NCBI RefSeq assembly: GCF_002744755.1
Contig: NZ_KZ319300.1
Span: forward strand, 1 to 60,865
DNA: 60,865 nt
Direction: 5' to 3'
Source of the DNA: Leeuwenhoekiella nanhaiensis
GTDB taxonomy: Bacteria > Bacteroidota > Bacteroidia > Flavobacteriales > Flavobacteriaceae
Every line of letters begins with the position of its first letter. Positions within the stretch are counted from its first letter, which is position 1. The position numbers were made by a program, and so were the translations under genes. Shown here in pieces: positions 44,010 through 53,244 of the stretch. The notes beneath the pieces were generated by a model. It saw only the letters and a list, made by a program, of their open reading frames with translations. It did not search any database and was not told the origin of the DNA.

Positions 44010-46106
44010 ATGGAAAAAACCTTTACTCACGTAAACTACCTTTGGAATGAGCAAAAAGCCGCAGAATTAGGCGACGACCAGGTTGCGCTCTTTTTATACC
44101 GCTCTAATATTTTAGGGGCAGATTTACGCATTACCAATTACGGTGGTGGTAACACCAGTTGTAAAACCATGGAAAAAGACCCGCTCACCAATGAAGAGGT
44201 AGAAGTTATGTGGGTTAAAGGCTCCGGCGGCGATATTGGTACCCTTACCCGTTCAGGGATAGCCGGTTTATATACCGAACGACTGAGAAATTTAAAGAAC
44301 GTTTACGGCGGCCTGGAAGATGAAGATCGAATGGTGGGCCTTTTCAACCATTGCATCTACGATCTGGACTCTAAAGCCCCGTCTATAGATACGCCCCTTC
44401 ACGGTTTATTGCCCTTTAAACATATAGATCACCTGCACCCCGATGCGCTGATCGCAATTGCTGCCGCAGAAGACAGCCAGCGGGTTACCAAAGAAATCTG
44501 GGGAGATACCATGGGCTGGGTGCCCTGGCAACGTCCCGGTTTTGATCTGGGTCTTCAGCTTGAAAAATGCCTGAACGAAAATCCGGGTATACGCGGTATC
44601 GTTTTGGGAAGCCATGGCCTTTTTACCTGGGGCGACACCTCCTATGAATGCTACATCAACAGCCTTGAAGTAATCGAGACGGCTTCAGCCTATATCGAGA
44701 AAAAGGTAAAAGAAAACGGAAGCATTTTTGGCGGACAAAAAATAGAAAGCCTTCCGGCAGAAAAACGCAAGGATCAGGCTGCCAAACTGATGCCACTCCT
44801 GCGCGGCCTCGCTTCTTCAGAAAGCCGAATGATAGGCCATTTTACAGATAGTGATACCGTACTTCAGTTTATAAACAGCAACGATCTGCAGCGTCTGGCA
44901 CCTATGGGTACCTCCTGCCCCGATCACTTCTTGCGTACCAAAATTCAACCTTTGGTATTAGAACTTGATAAAGACGCTGATCTCGATGACACTCAGGCGG
45001 TTTTAGACCAGCTCAATCCTGCCTTTGAAAAATACCGCGAAGAATACAAAGCCTACTACGAAAGCTGTAAACATGACAACAGCCCCGCGATGCGCGATCC
45101 CAATCCCGTAATCATCATTTATCCGGGTGTGGGTATGTTTAGCTTCGCGAAAAATAAACAAACAACCCGGGTAGCCAGCGAATTCTACATCAACGCGATC
45201 AACGTGATGCGCGGTGCCGAAGCCATTACCAGCTATACCTCCTTACCGCGTCAGGAAGCTTTTGATATTGAATACTGGTTGCTTGAAGAAGCGAAACTTC
45301 AGCGTATGCCGAAGGAACAACCGCTTTCGCGAAAGGTAGCCATCGTTACCGGTGCTGCCGGAGGTATTGGTAAAGCCATCGCCGATAAGCTGGTTGCCGA
45401 AGGGGCTAACGTGGTACTTACCGATATGAGCGAGGAAGCTTTAGACGAAGCCGTCGCTACGTACAAAAAAGATCAGGTTACCGGTGCGGTGTGTGATGTA
45501 ACCAGGGAGGAAGCCATTAAAGAAGCTTATAAAAAAGCCTGTCTGGAGTTTGGCGGGGTAGATATCGTCATTCATTCAGCCGGACTCGCAATCTCTAAAC
45601 CTTTAGAGGAAACCACTCAAAAAGACTGGGATTTGCTTCAAAACGTACTCGTAAAAGGTCAGTTTTTAATGGCTCAGGAAGGGGTTGCCGTGATGCGCAA
45701 GCAAGGCCTGGGCGGTGATATTGTGAATATCGCCAGTAAAAACGGATTGGTTTCAGGACCTAACAACGTGGGTTATGGCACTGCCAAAGCTGCGCAGCAA
45801 CATATGACACGCCTATTAGCCGCTGAACTGGGTGAAGAAAAAATACGCGTAAACACCGTAAATCCTGATGGGGTAATCGTAGGCAGTAAAATCTGGGAAG
45901 GCGCTTGGGCCGAAGGTCGTGCCAAAGCCTATGGCATTGAAGTCAAAGACCTGCCTGCTCACTATGCCAAACGCAACCTCCTTAACGAAATCATCCTTCC
46001 GGACGATATCGCAGACGGCGTTTTTGCCTGCGTGGGTATCCTGCTTAAAAGCACCGGAAATACCATAAATGTAGACGGTGGTATGGCAAACGCATTTGTG
46101 CGTTAA
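44010..46106 (+). CDS. rhaEW: Bifunctional rhamnulose-1-phosphate aldolase / lactaldehyde dehydrogenase
   Basis: 698 residues, two domains. Residues 15-430 form a class II aldolase/adducin domain with NYGGGNTSCK, LHGLLPFKHIDHLHPDA (metal-site histidines) and GSHGLFTWGDT. Residues 441-698 form a short-chain dehydrogenase with TGAAGGIGKA (T447-G448...G454), SAG, a YGTAK catalytic pair and NTVNPDGVI. The family is the known fusion that splits L-rhamnulose-1-phosphate into dihydroxyacetone phosphate and L-lactaldehyde, then oxidises lactaldehyde to lactate with NAD. First gene of the rhamnose operon, directly behind a good promoter. Neighbours supply the isomerase, kinase and lactate-oxidising steps, which makes the assignment firm. 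Confidence 0.93.
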   Translation: MEKTFTHVNYLWNEQKAAELGDDQVALFLYRSNILGADLRITNYGGGNTSCKTMEKDPLTNEEVEVMWVKGSGGDIGTLTRSGIAGLYTERLRNLKNVYGGLEDEDRMVGLFNHCIYDLDSKAPSIDTPLHGLLPFKHIDHLHPDALIAIAAAEDSQRVTKEIWGDTMGWVPWQRPGFDLGLQLEKCLNENPGIRGIVLGSHGLFTWGDTSYECYINSLEVIETASAYIEKKVKENGSIFGGQKIESLPAEKRKDQAAKLMPLLRGLASSESRMIGHFTDSDTVLQFINSNDLQRLAPMGTSCPDHFLRTKIQPLVLELDKDADLDDTQAVLDQLNPAFEKYREEYKAYYESCKHDNSPAMRDPNPVIIIYPGVGMFSFAKNKQTTRVASEFYINAINVMRGAEAITSYTSLPRQEAFDIEYWLLEEAKLQRMPKEQPLSRKVAIVTGAAGGIGKAIADKLVAEGANVVLTDMSEEALDEAVATYKKDQVTGAVCDVTREEAIKEAYKKACLEFGGVDIVIHSAGLAISKPLEETTQKDWDLLQNVLVKGQFLMAQEGVAVMRKQGLGGDIVNIASKNGLVSGPNNVGYGTAKAAQQHMTRLLAAELGEEKIRVNTVNPDGVIVGSKIWEGAWAEGRAKAYGIEVKDLPAHYAKRNLLNEIILPDDIADGVFACVGILLKSTGNTINVDGGMANAFVR

Positions 46107-46125
46107 CATTCAATGTACTAGTTTA

Positions 46126-46161
46126 AACCGCCGGAAGCTCTTTTTGGGGCCAACGGCGGTT
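46126..46161 (+). other. Intercistronic hairpin between the aldolase and isomerase genes
   Basis: AACCGCCG (46126-46133) pairs with CGGCGGTT (46154-46161) across a 20-base loop. There is no T run after the second arm, so it looks like an mRNA-stability or coupling element rather than a terminator. The isomerase ATG follows 20 bases later. Confidence 0.5.
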
Positions 46162-46181
46162 CAATCAATGACTTTCTCCTC

Positions 46182-47462
46182 ATGAATATCAACAAACAGC
46201 AACTCGCAGATCTCAATAAAACCAATCTCAAAAATCACCAGACACATTTTGATTTTTTAGCTCAATCGTTATCGCATTCAGATACAGACGTCAATACGCT
46301 GGTGGCTAAACTCGCCGAATTTCAGGTGGCTATCCCCAGCTGGGCCTTAGGTGCCGGAGGTACTCGATTTGGAAGGTTTTCGTTTAGCGGCGAACCTGCC
46401 TCTTTAGAGCAAAAAATAGAAGACATCGGTCTTATTCACAGCCTTACACAAACCGCAGGCGCGGTATCCCTGCACATACCGTGGGATGTGCCTAACGACT
46501 ACAACGCCATTAAAGAGCTGGCTGCATTGCACAGCATAAAGTTTGATGCCGTAAACAGCAACACCTTTCAGGATCAGAAAAACCAGAAAGAATCGTACAA
46601 ATACGGTTCGTTGAGCAATACCAGCGCCGCAGTACGCGAGCAGGCTATCGCTCACAACAAAGAAGTGGTCGAAATAGGCAACCAACTGGGCTCTAAAGCC
46701 CTGACGGTCTGGCTGGCAGACGGTTCGTCTTTTCCGGGGCAAAACAACTTTCAGACTGCACTTACCCATACGCAAAACAGCCTGATTTCGATCTACGAGG
46801 ATATGCCTGCCGACTGGAAACTGTATATCGAGTACAAACCTTACGAACCCAATTTTTACAGCACCGTCATTCAGGATTGGGGTACTTCGCTGATGCTGGC
46901 AAACGGCTGTGGCGAACGCGCGTATACGCTGGTAGATCTGGGCCATCACCTGCCCAACACCAATATTGAGCAAATCGTTTCTATCCTGATGCTGAAGGGC
47001 AAACTGGGCGGTTTTCACTTTAACGACAGCAAGTACGGTGACGACGACCTTACCGTAGGCAGTATTAAACCTTATGCGTTGTTCCTCATTTTTAACGAAC
47101 TCGTTTACGGGATGCAGAACAATCCGCAAAACCCCGAACTGGGCTGGATGATCGATGCCAGTCACAACGTGAAAGATCCGCTGGAAGATTTAATACAATC
47201 GCTGGAGGCCATTCAGGAAGCCTATGCGAAAGCTTTACTCATCGACCAAAACGCCCTGCGCGCTGCTCAGGAAGCCCATGATGTGACCACATGCCAGGAA
47301 CTTTTGCAGAACGCCTACCGTACCGATGTACGCCCGCTCATTCGCGAGGCCCGCTTGCGCCATGGGGGTGCGCTCAATCCTATTGAAGCCTATCGCGCAC
47401 TCGAGGTTCGCAAAAACCTCATCAACGAACGCGGCAACAAAACCGTAGCAACCGGACTTTAA
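46182..47462 (+). CDS. rhaI: L-rhamnose isomerase, RhaI type
   Basis: 426 residues of a TIM-barrel sugar isomerase of the Pseudomonas stutzeri RhaI group, distinct from E. coli RhaA. Metal and substrate residues lie in WKLYIEYKPYEPNFYST, YTLVDLGHHLPNT, GKLGGFHFNDSKYGDDDLTVGS and WMIDASHNVKDPLEDL. It opens with GAGGTRFGRF and SLHIPWDVPNDY, typical for the family. The reaction is L-rhamnose to L-rhamnulose, the first catabolic step. It sits 75 bases after the aldolase gene with a hairpin between, and 16 bases before the kinase gene. Confidence 0.93.
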   Translation: MNINKQQLADLNKTNLKNHQTHFDFLAQSLSHSDTDVNTLVAKLAEFQVAIPSWALGAGGTRFGRFSFSGEPASLEQKIEDIGLIHSLTQTAGAVSLHIPWDVPNDYNAIKELAALHSIKFDAVNSNTFQDQKNQKESYKYGSLSNTSAAVREQAIAHNKEVVEIGNQLGSKALTVWLADGSSFPGQNNFQTALTHTQNSLISIYEDMPADWKLYIEYKPYEPNFYSTVIQDWGTSLMLANGCGERAYTLVDLGHHLPNTNIEQIVSILMLKGKLGGFHFNDSKYGDDDLTVGSIKPYALFLIFNELVYGMQNNPQNPELGWMIDASHNVKDPLEDLIQSLEAIQEAYAKALLIDQNALRAAQEAHDVTTCQELLQNAYRTDVRPLIREARLRHGGALNPIEAYRALEVRKNLINERGNKTVATGL

Positions 47463-47478
47463 TCTGCAAATACACCTG

Positions 47479-48852
47479 ATGAAGAAAACGGTAACGGCCA
47501 TATTCGATATTGGTAAAACCAATAAGAAGTTCTTCCTCTTTGATGAAGACTTTCAGGAAGTGTACCGCGAGTATATCCAGTTTGAGGAGATCGAAGACGA
47601 AGACGGGCATTCCACCGAGGACCTTTCCGCTTTGCGAAACTGGCTCAAAAGCGTTTTTGACCGTATTCTCAAGACCGAAAACTACGACATCAGGGCGATC
47701 AACTTTTCGTCTTACGGCGCCAGCCTCGTACATCTGGACGAAAACCGCGAGGTGATTTTCCCGATGTACAACTATACCAAAAGCATTCCGCAGGAAATTA
47801 TTGATTCGTTTTACAAAAAATACGGCCCGGAAGAAACCTTTCATCAAAAAACCGGTTCCTCAAGTGCCGGAATGCTCAATGCCGGCATGCAATTGTATTG
47901 GCTGAAACACACCAAACCCGAAGTATTTGCCAAAATACGCTACAGCCTGCACCTGCCGCAATACCTCAGCTATGTGTTTACGGGGATTCCGCTTAGCGAA
48001 TACACCAGCATAGGCTGCCATACCGCCCTTTGGGACTTTGAAAAAAAAGACTATCACGACTGGGTGTATGCCGAAAAACTCGATCAGCTGCTGCCGCCTA
48101 TCGTTTCTACCGAAACCAGCATCAATATGAATTACAACGGCAAGCGCATCAAGATTGGTGTGGGCATTCACGACAGCAGTGCCGCCCTGCTGCCCTATGT
48201 GCGCAGCCTGAGCAAACCCTTTATCCTGATCTCAACCGGTACCTGGAGCATTTCGCTCAACCCGTTTACCGATAGCCTGCTCACTGCACAGGATGTAGCA
48301 GACGATTGCATCAATTATATGAGCATCAACGGCAAACCCGTAAAATCGGCACGTTTGTTTCTGGGCAATGAATACAGCATTCAGGTTAAAAAACTCGCCA
48401 AACACTATGGCGTAGATGCCGATTATCACAAACAGGTCGCTTTTGATCCCGAGATTCATTACGAGATTCACAAAGACTTTGAGCCCCTTTTTCACTGGGA
48501 AAGCCTTGATGTTCCCAATATGCCACACAAAACTACATTAAGATACACTACTTTTGAACACGCGTATCATCACCTGATGATGGAGCTGGTGTTGCTTCAG
48601 GTCGCGAGCATCAAAAGTGCAAAAGGCACGATGCCTATCGAAAAGCTTTTTGTAGACGGAGGCTTTAGCGACAACGAGGTATACATACAACTGCTCTCGC
48701 ATCATTTTAGAACGATGGAATTGCGCACCACAGACTCTTCACTGGGATCTGCTTTGGGCGCCGCAATTTGCATTTCAGATACGCAACTGAATTCAAAATT
48801 TCTCAAGAAAAACTATTCGATGAAGAAGCACATTCCCTTCATCGCAAAATGA
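47479..48852 (+). CDS. FGGY-family carbohydrate kinase, probable L-rhamnulokinase
   Basis: 457 residues, slightly short for FGGY kinases. The phosphate-1 motif TAIFDIGKTNKKFFLFD starts the protein. NFSSYGASLVHLD, STGTWSISLNP (phosphate-2) and FVDGGFSDNEVYIQLLSHHF (adenosine site) follow. Position after RhaI and the aldolase fusion makes phosphorylation of L-rhamnulose to L-rhamnulose-1-phosphate the expected reaction, although members of this subgroup also act on L-fuculose. The next gene starts inside its stop codon (ATGA), so the two are translationally coupled. Confidence 0.88.
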   Translation: MKKTVTAIFDIGKTNKKFFLFDEDFQEVYREYIQFEEIEDEDGHSTEDLSALRNWLKSVFDRILKTENYDIRAINFSSYGASLVHLDENREVIFPMYNYTKSIPQEIIDSFYKKYGPEETFHQKTGSSSAGMLNAGMQLYWLKHTKPEVFAKIRYSLHLPQYLSYVFTGIPLSEYTSIGCHTALWDFEKKDYHDWVYAEKLDQLLPPIVSTETSINMNYNGKRIKIGVGIHDSSAALLPYVRSLSKPFILISTGTWSISLNPFTDSLLTAQDVADDCINYMSINGKPVKSARLFLGNEYSIQVKKLAKHYGVDADYHKQVAFDPEIHYEIHKDFEPLFHWESLDVPNMPHKTTLRYTTFEHAYHHLMMELVLLQVASIKSAKGTMPIEKLFVDGGFSDNEVYIQLLSHHFRTMELRTTDSSLGSALGAAICISDTQLNSKFLKKNYSMKKHIPFIAK

Positions 48853-50006
48853 ACATTATGGCAAATTCTTTTGACACTGCGTATCCTTCTGTAGACGATT
48901 TAAGAACAAAGGCAAAAAGCCGCGTACCCGCTTTTGCGTTTGAATACCTCGACGGCGGTTGTAATGAAGATGTAAGCATCAAACGCAACACCTCCGAAAT
49001 TCGCGATGTACAATTACAACCGCGTTACCTCAACAATTATGGCGAAAGTTCTACCAAAACCAAAGTATTGGGAATGGAGTTTGACGCGCCTTTCGGGATT
49101 GCGCCGGTAGGCCTTCAGGGTCTGATGTGGCCCAATTCGCCTGCGATTTTGGCCAAAGCAGCCCACAAACACAACATTCCGTTTATCCTGAGTACGGTAA
49201 CGACTATGGATATTGAAAAAGCCAGCGAACTCACCGAAGGAAACGCCTGGTTTCAGCTCTACAACCCCGTGGAAGATGCGGTACGCAACGATATTATTGA
49301 CCGTGCTGAAGCCGCCGGTTGCCCGGTTCTGGTACTATTGTGTGATGTGCCTACTTTTGGCTTTCGCCCACGGGATTTTAAAAACGGATTGGCGCTTCCG
49401 CCCAAAATGTCGGTACGCAACATCATGCAAATCCTCGGGAAACCTACCTGGGCTTTTAATACGCTTAAATACGGGCAGCCCACTTTTGAAAATCTAAAAC
49501 CCTACACGCCTGAAGGTTTAAACCTCAAACAACTGGGCGCGTTTATGGACCGCACTTTTTCGGGCAAACTCAACGAAGAAAAAATTAAATCCATCCGCGA
49601 CCGCTGGAAAGGCAAACTGGTGCTTAAAGGCGTGCAGTCCCTTCAGGATACGCAGGATGCGATACGTATGGGCTTTGACGGCATTATCGTCTCTAATCAC
49701 GGCGGGCGCCAGCTTGATGCAGCACAATCTACCATCAATTCGCTTAAAGAAATCGCTGCTGCCTATGGCGATCAGATCGAAGTGATGATGGACAGCGGCC
49801 TGCGCTCAGGCCCCGATATTGCCCGCGCGATGGCCTGCGGAGCCAAATTTACCTTTATGGGCCGCTCGTTTATGTACGGCTGTGGCGCTTTGGGAAACAA
49901 GGGCGGCGATCATACCATAGGCATGCTCAAAACCCAATTTAAACAAGTCATGGATCAACTGGTTTGTGAGCGGGTCGAAGACCTGCCCAAACACTTAATA
50001 ACCTAA
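48849..50006 (+). CDS. lldD: FMN-dependent L-lactate dehydrogenase / alpha-hydroxy acid oxidase
   Basis: 385 residues from the ATG at 48849 overlapping the kinase stop; the longer upstream frame lies inside the kinase gene, and an ATG at 48858 is an alternative. It is an FMN TIM barrel: DLRTKAKSRVPAFAFEYLDGGCNED, FGIAPVGLQGLMWP, the active-site block SNHGGRQLDAAQS with the base histidine and the arginine, and DSGLRSGPDIARAMACGAKFTFMGRSFMYG. It would oxidise L-lactate to pyruvate, feeding the lactate made from rhamnose by the aldolase/dehydrogenase fusion into central metabolism. Its place inside the operon links the two. It lacks a membrane anchor. Confidence 0.88.
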   Translation: MNIMANSFDTAYPSVDDLRTKAKSRVPAFAFEYLDGGCNEDVSIKRNTSEIRDVQLQPRYLNNYGESSTKTKVLGMEFDAPFGIAPVGLQGLMWPNSPAILAKAAHKHNIPFILSTVTTMDIEKASELTEGNAWFQLYNPVEDAVRNDIIDRAEAAGCPVLVLLCDVPTFGFRPRDFKNGLALPPKMSVRNIMQILGKPTWAFNTLKYGQPTFENLKPYTPEGLNLKQLGAFMDRTFSGKLNEEKIKSIRDRWKGKLVLKGVQSLQDTQDAIRMGFDGIIVSNHGGRQLDAAQSTINSLKEIAAAYGDQIEVMMDSGLRSGPDIARAMACGAKFTFMGRSFMYGCGALGNKGGDHTIGMLKTQFKQVMDQLVCERVEDLPKHLIT

Positions 50007-50009
50007 CCG

Positions 50010-51428
50010 ATGTCACAATACAATCAGGAAGAAGAAGCCATTGAAGCCCTTGCCGGCGGCGAATTTGAACGCGAGCGCGTACCCCAGTCGAGACTGCAAA
50101 GCTGGAAAGCCTTTTTAGGAATGTATGCCGGTGAGCACGCCGCAGGAACAGAGTTTGTCATTGGCCCCCTCTTTTTAACCACCGGGGTTAGCGCTTTTGA
50201 CCTGATTGTAGGATTGTTACTGGGTAACCTGATGGCGGTACTCAGCTGGAGGTTTCTAACGGCTGAGATCGGGACCAAATTCAGATACACGCTCTATTTT
50301 CATTTAGAGAAAATATGCGGCACCCGTCTGGTGACCGCTTACAACCTGGCAAACGGAGTCCTGTTTTGCTTTCTTGCAGGAGCGATGATTACCGTATCGG
50401 CCACGGCAGTGGGGATTCCCTTTGATATGGAAATGCCCAAACTCACAGACACGACGCCCAACAGCCTTACCTGGGTAATTATTGTGCTGGCCCTGGGTGC
50501 CGTGATTTCGCTCATCGCTGCGAAGGGCTATAATACTGTGGCCAAAGCGGCCAACTGGATGTCGCCCGTGATCGTTTTGGCTTTTATCGCCTGCGGCGTG
50601 GTAGCGCTGATTCAGCTCGATGTAAACAGCTTTAGTGATTTCTGGAATATTTGGGGAGAAGGTGGCGAACCCTTCCCGGGACAGATTAAATACACCTTTT
50701 GGCATGTGGTGCTCTGGTCATGGTTTGCCAATGCAGCCATGCATATTGGGATGTCTGATCTGTCGGTATTTCGCTTTGCGAAAAAAGCCAGCGCCGGTTG
50801 GACGACCAGTGCCGGAATTTACATAGGTCATTACATCGCGTGGATTGCCGCCGCTTTGCTCTATGCTGTGTACCTGAAATCTCCCGAAGCGCAGGCGATG
50901 CTGGCCGCTGGGGAAGCGCCCTCAGTAGCTCCCGGTCCCCTGGCCTACAACGCGATTGGCATCTTTGGCATTATCGCCGTGATCCTCGCAGGCTGGACGA
51001 CTGCAAATCCCACGATTTACCGCGCCGGACTTGCCTTTCAGGCCATCATCCCGAAACTCTCTACCTTTTGGGTAACCATCATCGCCGGAACCGTAGCCAC
51101 CATCGCCGGATTGTTCCCGGCCTTTGCAATGAAACTCTTAGGTTTTGTCGCCCTCTACGGTTTTATTTTGGCCCCGGTAGGCGCCATCATTGTCTTTGAA
51201 TACTTCTTTGGCAAACAAGCCGGAATTCGAAGTTTTTATGCCGAAAAAACCGGAATCAAATTCAACTGGGCGGTATTTGCAGCCTGGGCATTAAGCTTTG
51301 GGGTCTTCTATTTTATTTCACTGGAGTACGACGTGTTCCTGTCGTTTTTAACCCTCCCCGCCTGGATCAGTTGCGGAGTGTTGTTTTTGATTTTTAGCCG
51401 GTTTTATCAAACCAAACCGGTCGCTTAA
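50010..51428 (+). CDS. NCS1-family cation symporter, putative rhamnose-operon permease
   Basis: 472 residues with about twelve membrane helices. The NCS1 (cytosine/purine/allantoin) family pattern is visible: FLGMYAGEHAAGTEFVIGPLFLTTGVSAFDLIVGLLLGNLMAVLSWRF, AAKGYNTVAKAANWMSPVIVLAF, LSVFRFAKKASAGW, and ILAGWTTANPTIYRAGLAFQ. It is the last gene of the rhamnose operon, 3 bases after the lactate dehydrogenase gene and just before a strong terminator. No RhaT- or MFS-type rhamnose transporter is in the window. It may therefore import L-rhamnose, or instead export or import a product such as lactate; sequence does not decide. Confidence 0.8.
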   Translation: MSQYNQEEEAIEALAGGEFERERVPQSRLQSWKAFLGMYAGEHAAGTEFVIGPLFLTTGVSAFDLIVGLLLGNLMAVLSWRFLTAEIGTKFRYTLYFHLEKICGTRLVTAYNLANGVLFCFLAGAMITVSATAVGIPFDMEMPKLTDTTPNSLTWVIIVLALGAVISLIAAKGYNTVAKAANWMSPVIVLAFIACGVVALIQLDVNSFSDFWNIWGEGGEPFPGQIKYTFWHVVLWSWFANAAMHIGMSDLSVFRFAKKASAGWTTSAGIYIGHYIAWIAAALLYAVYLKSPEAQAMLAAGEAPSVAPGPLAYNAIGIFGIIAVILAGWTTANPTIYRAGLAFQAIIPKLSTFWVTIIAGTVATIAGLFPAFAMKLLGFVALYGFILAPVGAIIVFEYFFGKQAGIRSFYAEKTGIKFNWAVFAAWALSFGVFYFISLEYDVFLSFLTLPAWISCGVLFLIFSRFYQTKPVA

Positions 51429-51479
51429 GACCTTACGACTTTTCACCTCGTGGAAAAAGGCGGTGTAGACCGCTTTCTC

Positions 51480-51516
51480 AATGGTCGCTATTGTAGGGGA
51501 TAGCGACCATTTTTTG
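51480..51516 (+). terminator. Terminator of the rhamnose operon
   Basis: AATGGTCGCTAT (51480-51491) pairs perfectly with ATAGCGACCATT (51500-51511) and is followed by TTTTTTG. It lies 52 bases after the permease stop. Confidence 0.92.
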
Positions 51517-51652
51517 TTGGTTGGTGTGCCGGTATCTACAGTTCAACAATCAAGATTCCTAGAAGATGAGGAATGCCGTAAAGCTTAGTCTCTGTAAAAG
51601 AGTATATTTATACTTATAAAACAGTTATAACTATGATATCTGCAAGCTGAAA

Positions 51653-52036
51653 ATGACATTCGAAGAATTTAAAATATTGCACCAAAAATTCACTTCTGAA
51701 TTAAACGGAAATGTGAAATGGAATGACCCTGATTACAATAAATATATTGCCGTAATTCAAGAGAATAAAGAATTTCACGAATGGACTTTAAAGAAAAAAT
51801 TTCGGGAGAATAAATTTGTCACGGAATCAATTTGTTGCCTACAAATGGCGGACAAAATATTTGAAAGTTTAGACAGAAAAGGAAATATAAAATATGGAGA
51901 TGTCGATGTTGTGATTAATAAATGGAACGATGGGACTCATGGAATTCCAATTCATGACGGAGGAACTTCTATAATCGAAATTAATTTTTGCCCTTGGTGC
52001 GGACAAAATTTAACGGACAAAAAAGCCAGCAGGTAA
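51653..52036 (+). CDS. Hypothetical protein with C-terminal zinc-ribbon half-motif (DUF6980-like)
   Basis: 127 residues, clearly more AT-rich than the genes upstream. The C-terminal half (SICCLQMADKIFES, DVVINKWNDGTHGIPIHDGGTSIIEINFCPWCGQNL) resembles the DUF6980 family, in which a CC pair and CPWCG may bind zinc. The N-terminal half is helical and not recognised. It starts the accessory island between the two rhamnogalacturonan blocks; no operon partner overlaps it. Its composition suggests transfer. Function unknown. Confidence 0.65.
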   Translation: MTFEEFKILHQKFTSELNGNVKWNDPDYNKYIAVIQENKEFHEWTLKKKFRENKFVTESICCLQMADKIFESLDRKGNIKYGDVDVVINKWNDGTHGIPIHDGGTSIIEINFCPWCGQNLTDKKASR

Positions 52037-52176
52037 CAACGTCTTAATTCAGCGTTTTGACAGTACATAACCGAAAAGTAAAATATAAATTAAGCTTGAT
52101 TCTGTGCGGAATAGTCCTACGAACGATTCCACGCTAAAATCATTACAAAAGCTTTATTTCGCATTGAATACAGAAA

Positions 52177-52797
52177 ATGAACTGGGAGCAAATCGACACC
52201 ATACTTAAAGCGCAAATTGCCAATAAATCGAGCATTCAAGACGGTTATAGCCAAATCAAAAAAGTCTTGACAGACAACGAATTACTTTTCGTAGATATCG
52301 ACATAGATAAACTCAAGAAGGAATTTGATAAATGGCTTGCCGATGTAATTACAAAAGAACCAATACCAAAGAATATTAAATCACTTTATTTCGGTCTGGC
52401 AACTCTAGCGTTTCCTGAGATAGATGATGGTAAAGAACAAACGACTGTCTACCTAGCAGGTTCAAGATTGACACCTAAACAGGGTGAAGATTGGGCTTGT
52501 GACACAGCCTATTTTCCGAATAGACGGTATCTCTTGCCAACTGAATTTGAGAAAATAGACAACGTGATAAAAAGTAACGATAATCTAGGGGGTGATTATG
52601 AAGTGTTCGTTTTCAATGGACTTTTAAACTTACTTGTTCTTGATGCTCTTACAGACTTTAAAGACAGTTTAATGAATTATCAGGACAAAAAACTTGGATT
52701 TTTTAAGACGAGTAAGAAACGAGATAGTATGCATTTTGGAGCTGGCTTTGACTCAGGAGAACTATACCTACTTGGAGAATTAAAAAATGATTATTAA
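52177..52797 (+). CDS. Hypothetical protein of the AT-rich island
   Basis: 206 residues without signal peptide or membrane helix. Strand-helix alternation with VYLAGSRLTPKQGEDWACDTAYFPNRRYL and GAGFDSGELYLLGELKNDY near the end; this looks like the small soluble proteins often found as orphan or immunity-type genes, but I do not recognise the family. It is flanked by non-coding spacers on both sides that contain stem-forming sequence. AT-rich codon use (AAA, ATA, TTA) sets it apart from the neighbouring catabolic genes. Confidence 0.55.
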   Translation: MNWEQIDTILKAQIANKSSIQDGYSQIKKVLTDNELLFVDIDIDKLKKEFDKWLADVITKEPIPKNIKSLYFGLATLAFPEIDDGKEQTTVYLAGSRLTPKQGEDWACDTAYFPNRRYLLPTEFEKIDNVIKSNDNLGGDYEVFVFNGLLNLLVLDALTDFKDSLMNYQDKKLGFFKTSKKRDSMHFGAGFDSGELYLLGELKNDY

Positions 52798-52805
52798 AAA
52801 CATCT

Positions 52806-52932
52806 CATAACGTCGCGTATAGCATTAAGTGGAAAAACCGCTACGAGCAAGGTTTTCATTCCGTAGCCAGCTTTGGTTTAGTTGGAAAGAAAAGTACTTC
52901 TAAATCGCCACAGCCATACACAAACCGTTATG
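52806..52932. repeat. Inverted-repeat spacer, cassette-like
   Basis: CATAACG (52806-52812) and CGTTATG (52926-52932) are outer inverted arms about 127 bases across. Inside, GCTACG and CGTAGC form a second stem near 52840 and 52872. A comparable CGGAAT/ATTCC stem lies in the spacer before 52177. The layout loosely recalls an attC-like recombination site between orphan genes, but I see no integrase, and the arms are short. Confidence 0.3.
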
Positions 52933-52966
52933 ATAGGTTATAACCGATTATTTTAAATAACTAAGA

Positions 52967-53131
52967 ATGCAAACATTGAATAGGATAAAACCAATTTATT
53001 TATATCTGCTCTCTGGCATATTTTTTATTCTATCCAGATACGGTACAGAAAATTCTATAATCAAATATTCACTAAGCATAGTTGGAATTATTTTCTTTAT
53101 TACAGCTATCGTAAAATACTTTAGGAATTAA
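52967..53131 (+). CDS. Small two-helix membrane protein
   Basis: 54 codons from ATG to TAA. The product starts MQTLNRIKPI and has two hydrophobic segments (YLYLLSGIFFILS and SLSIVGIIFFITAIV) separated by a short polar RYGTENS turn, with a basic end (KYFRN). That regular helical-hairpin layout argues against a chance frame, although AT-rich DNA favours hydrophobic frames. No family is recognised. Confidence 0.45.
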   Translation: MQTLNRIKPIYLYLLSGIFFILSRYGTENSIIKYSLSIVGIIFFITAIVKYFRN

Positions 53132-53244
53132 AGAACCCGTATTTTTATTTGACGACTTAAATACTTCCGTCAAAAATATACTGCTAAGAACACTAACCTA
53201 ACTTGTGCCATCCGGGAGGTTGGCAGTAATTTCAATGAAAAAAA

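Noticed and set aside
46404-47165. Minus-strand frame of 253 codons
   Set aside because: It is antisense to rhaI, whose product matches its family along the whole length.
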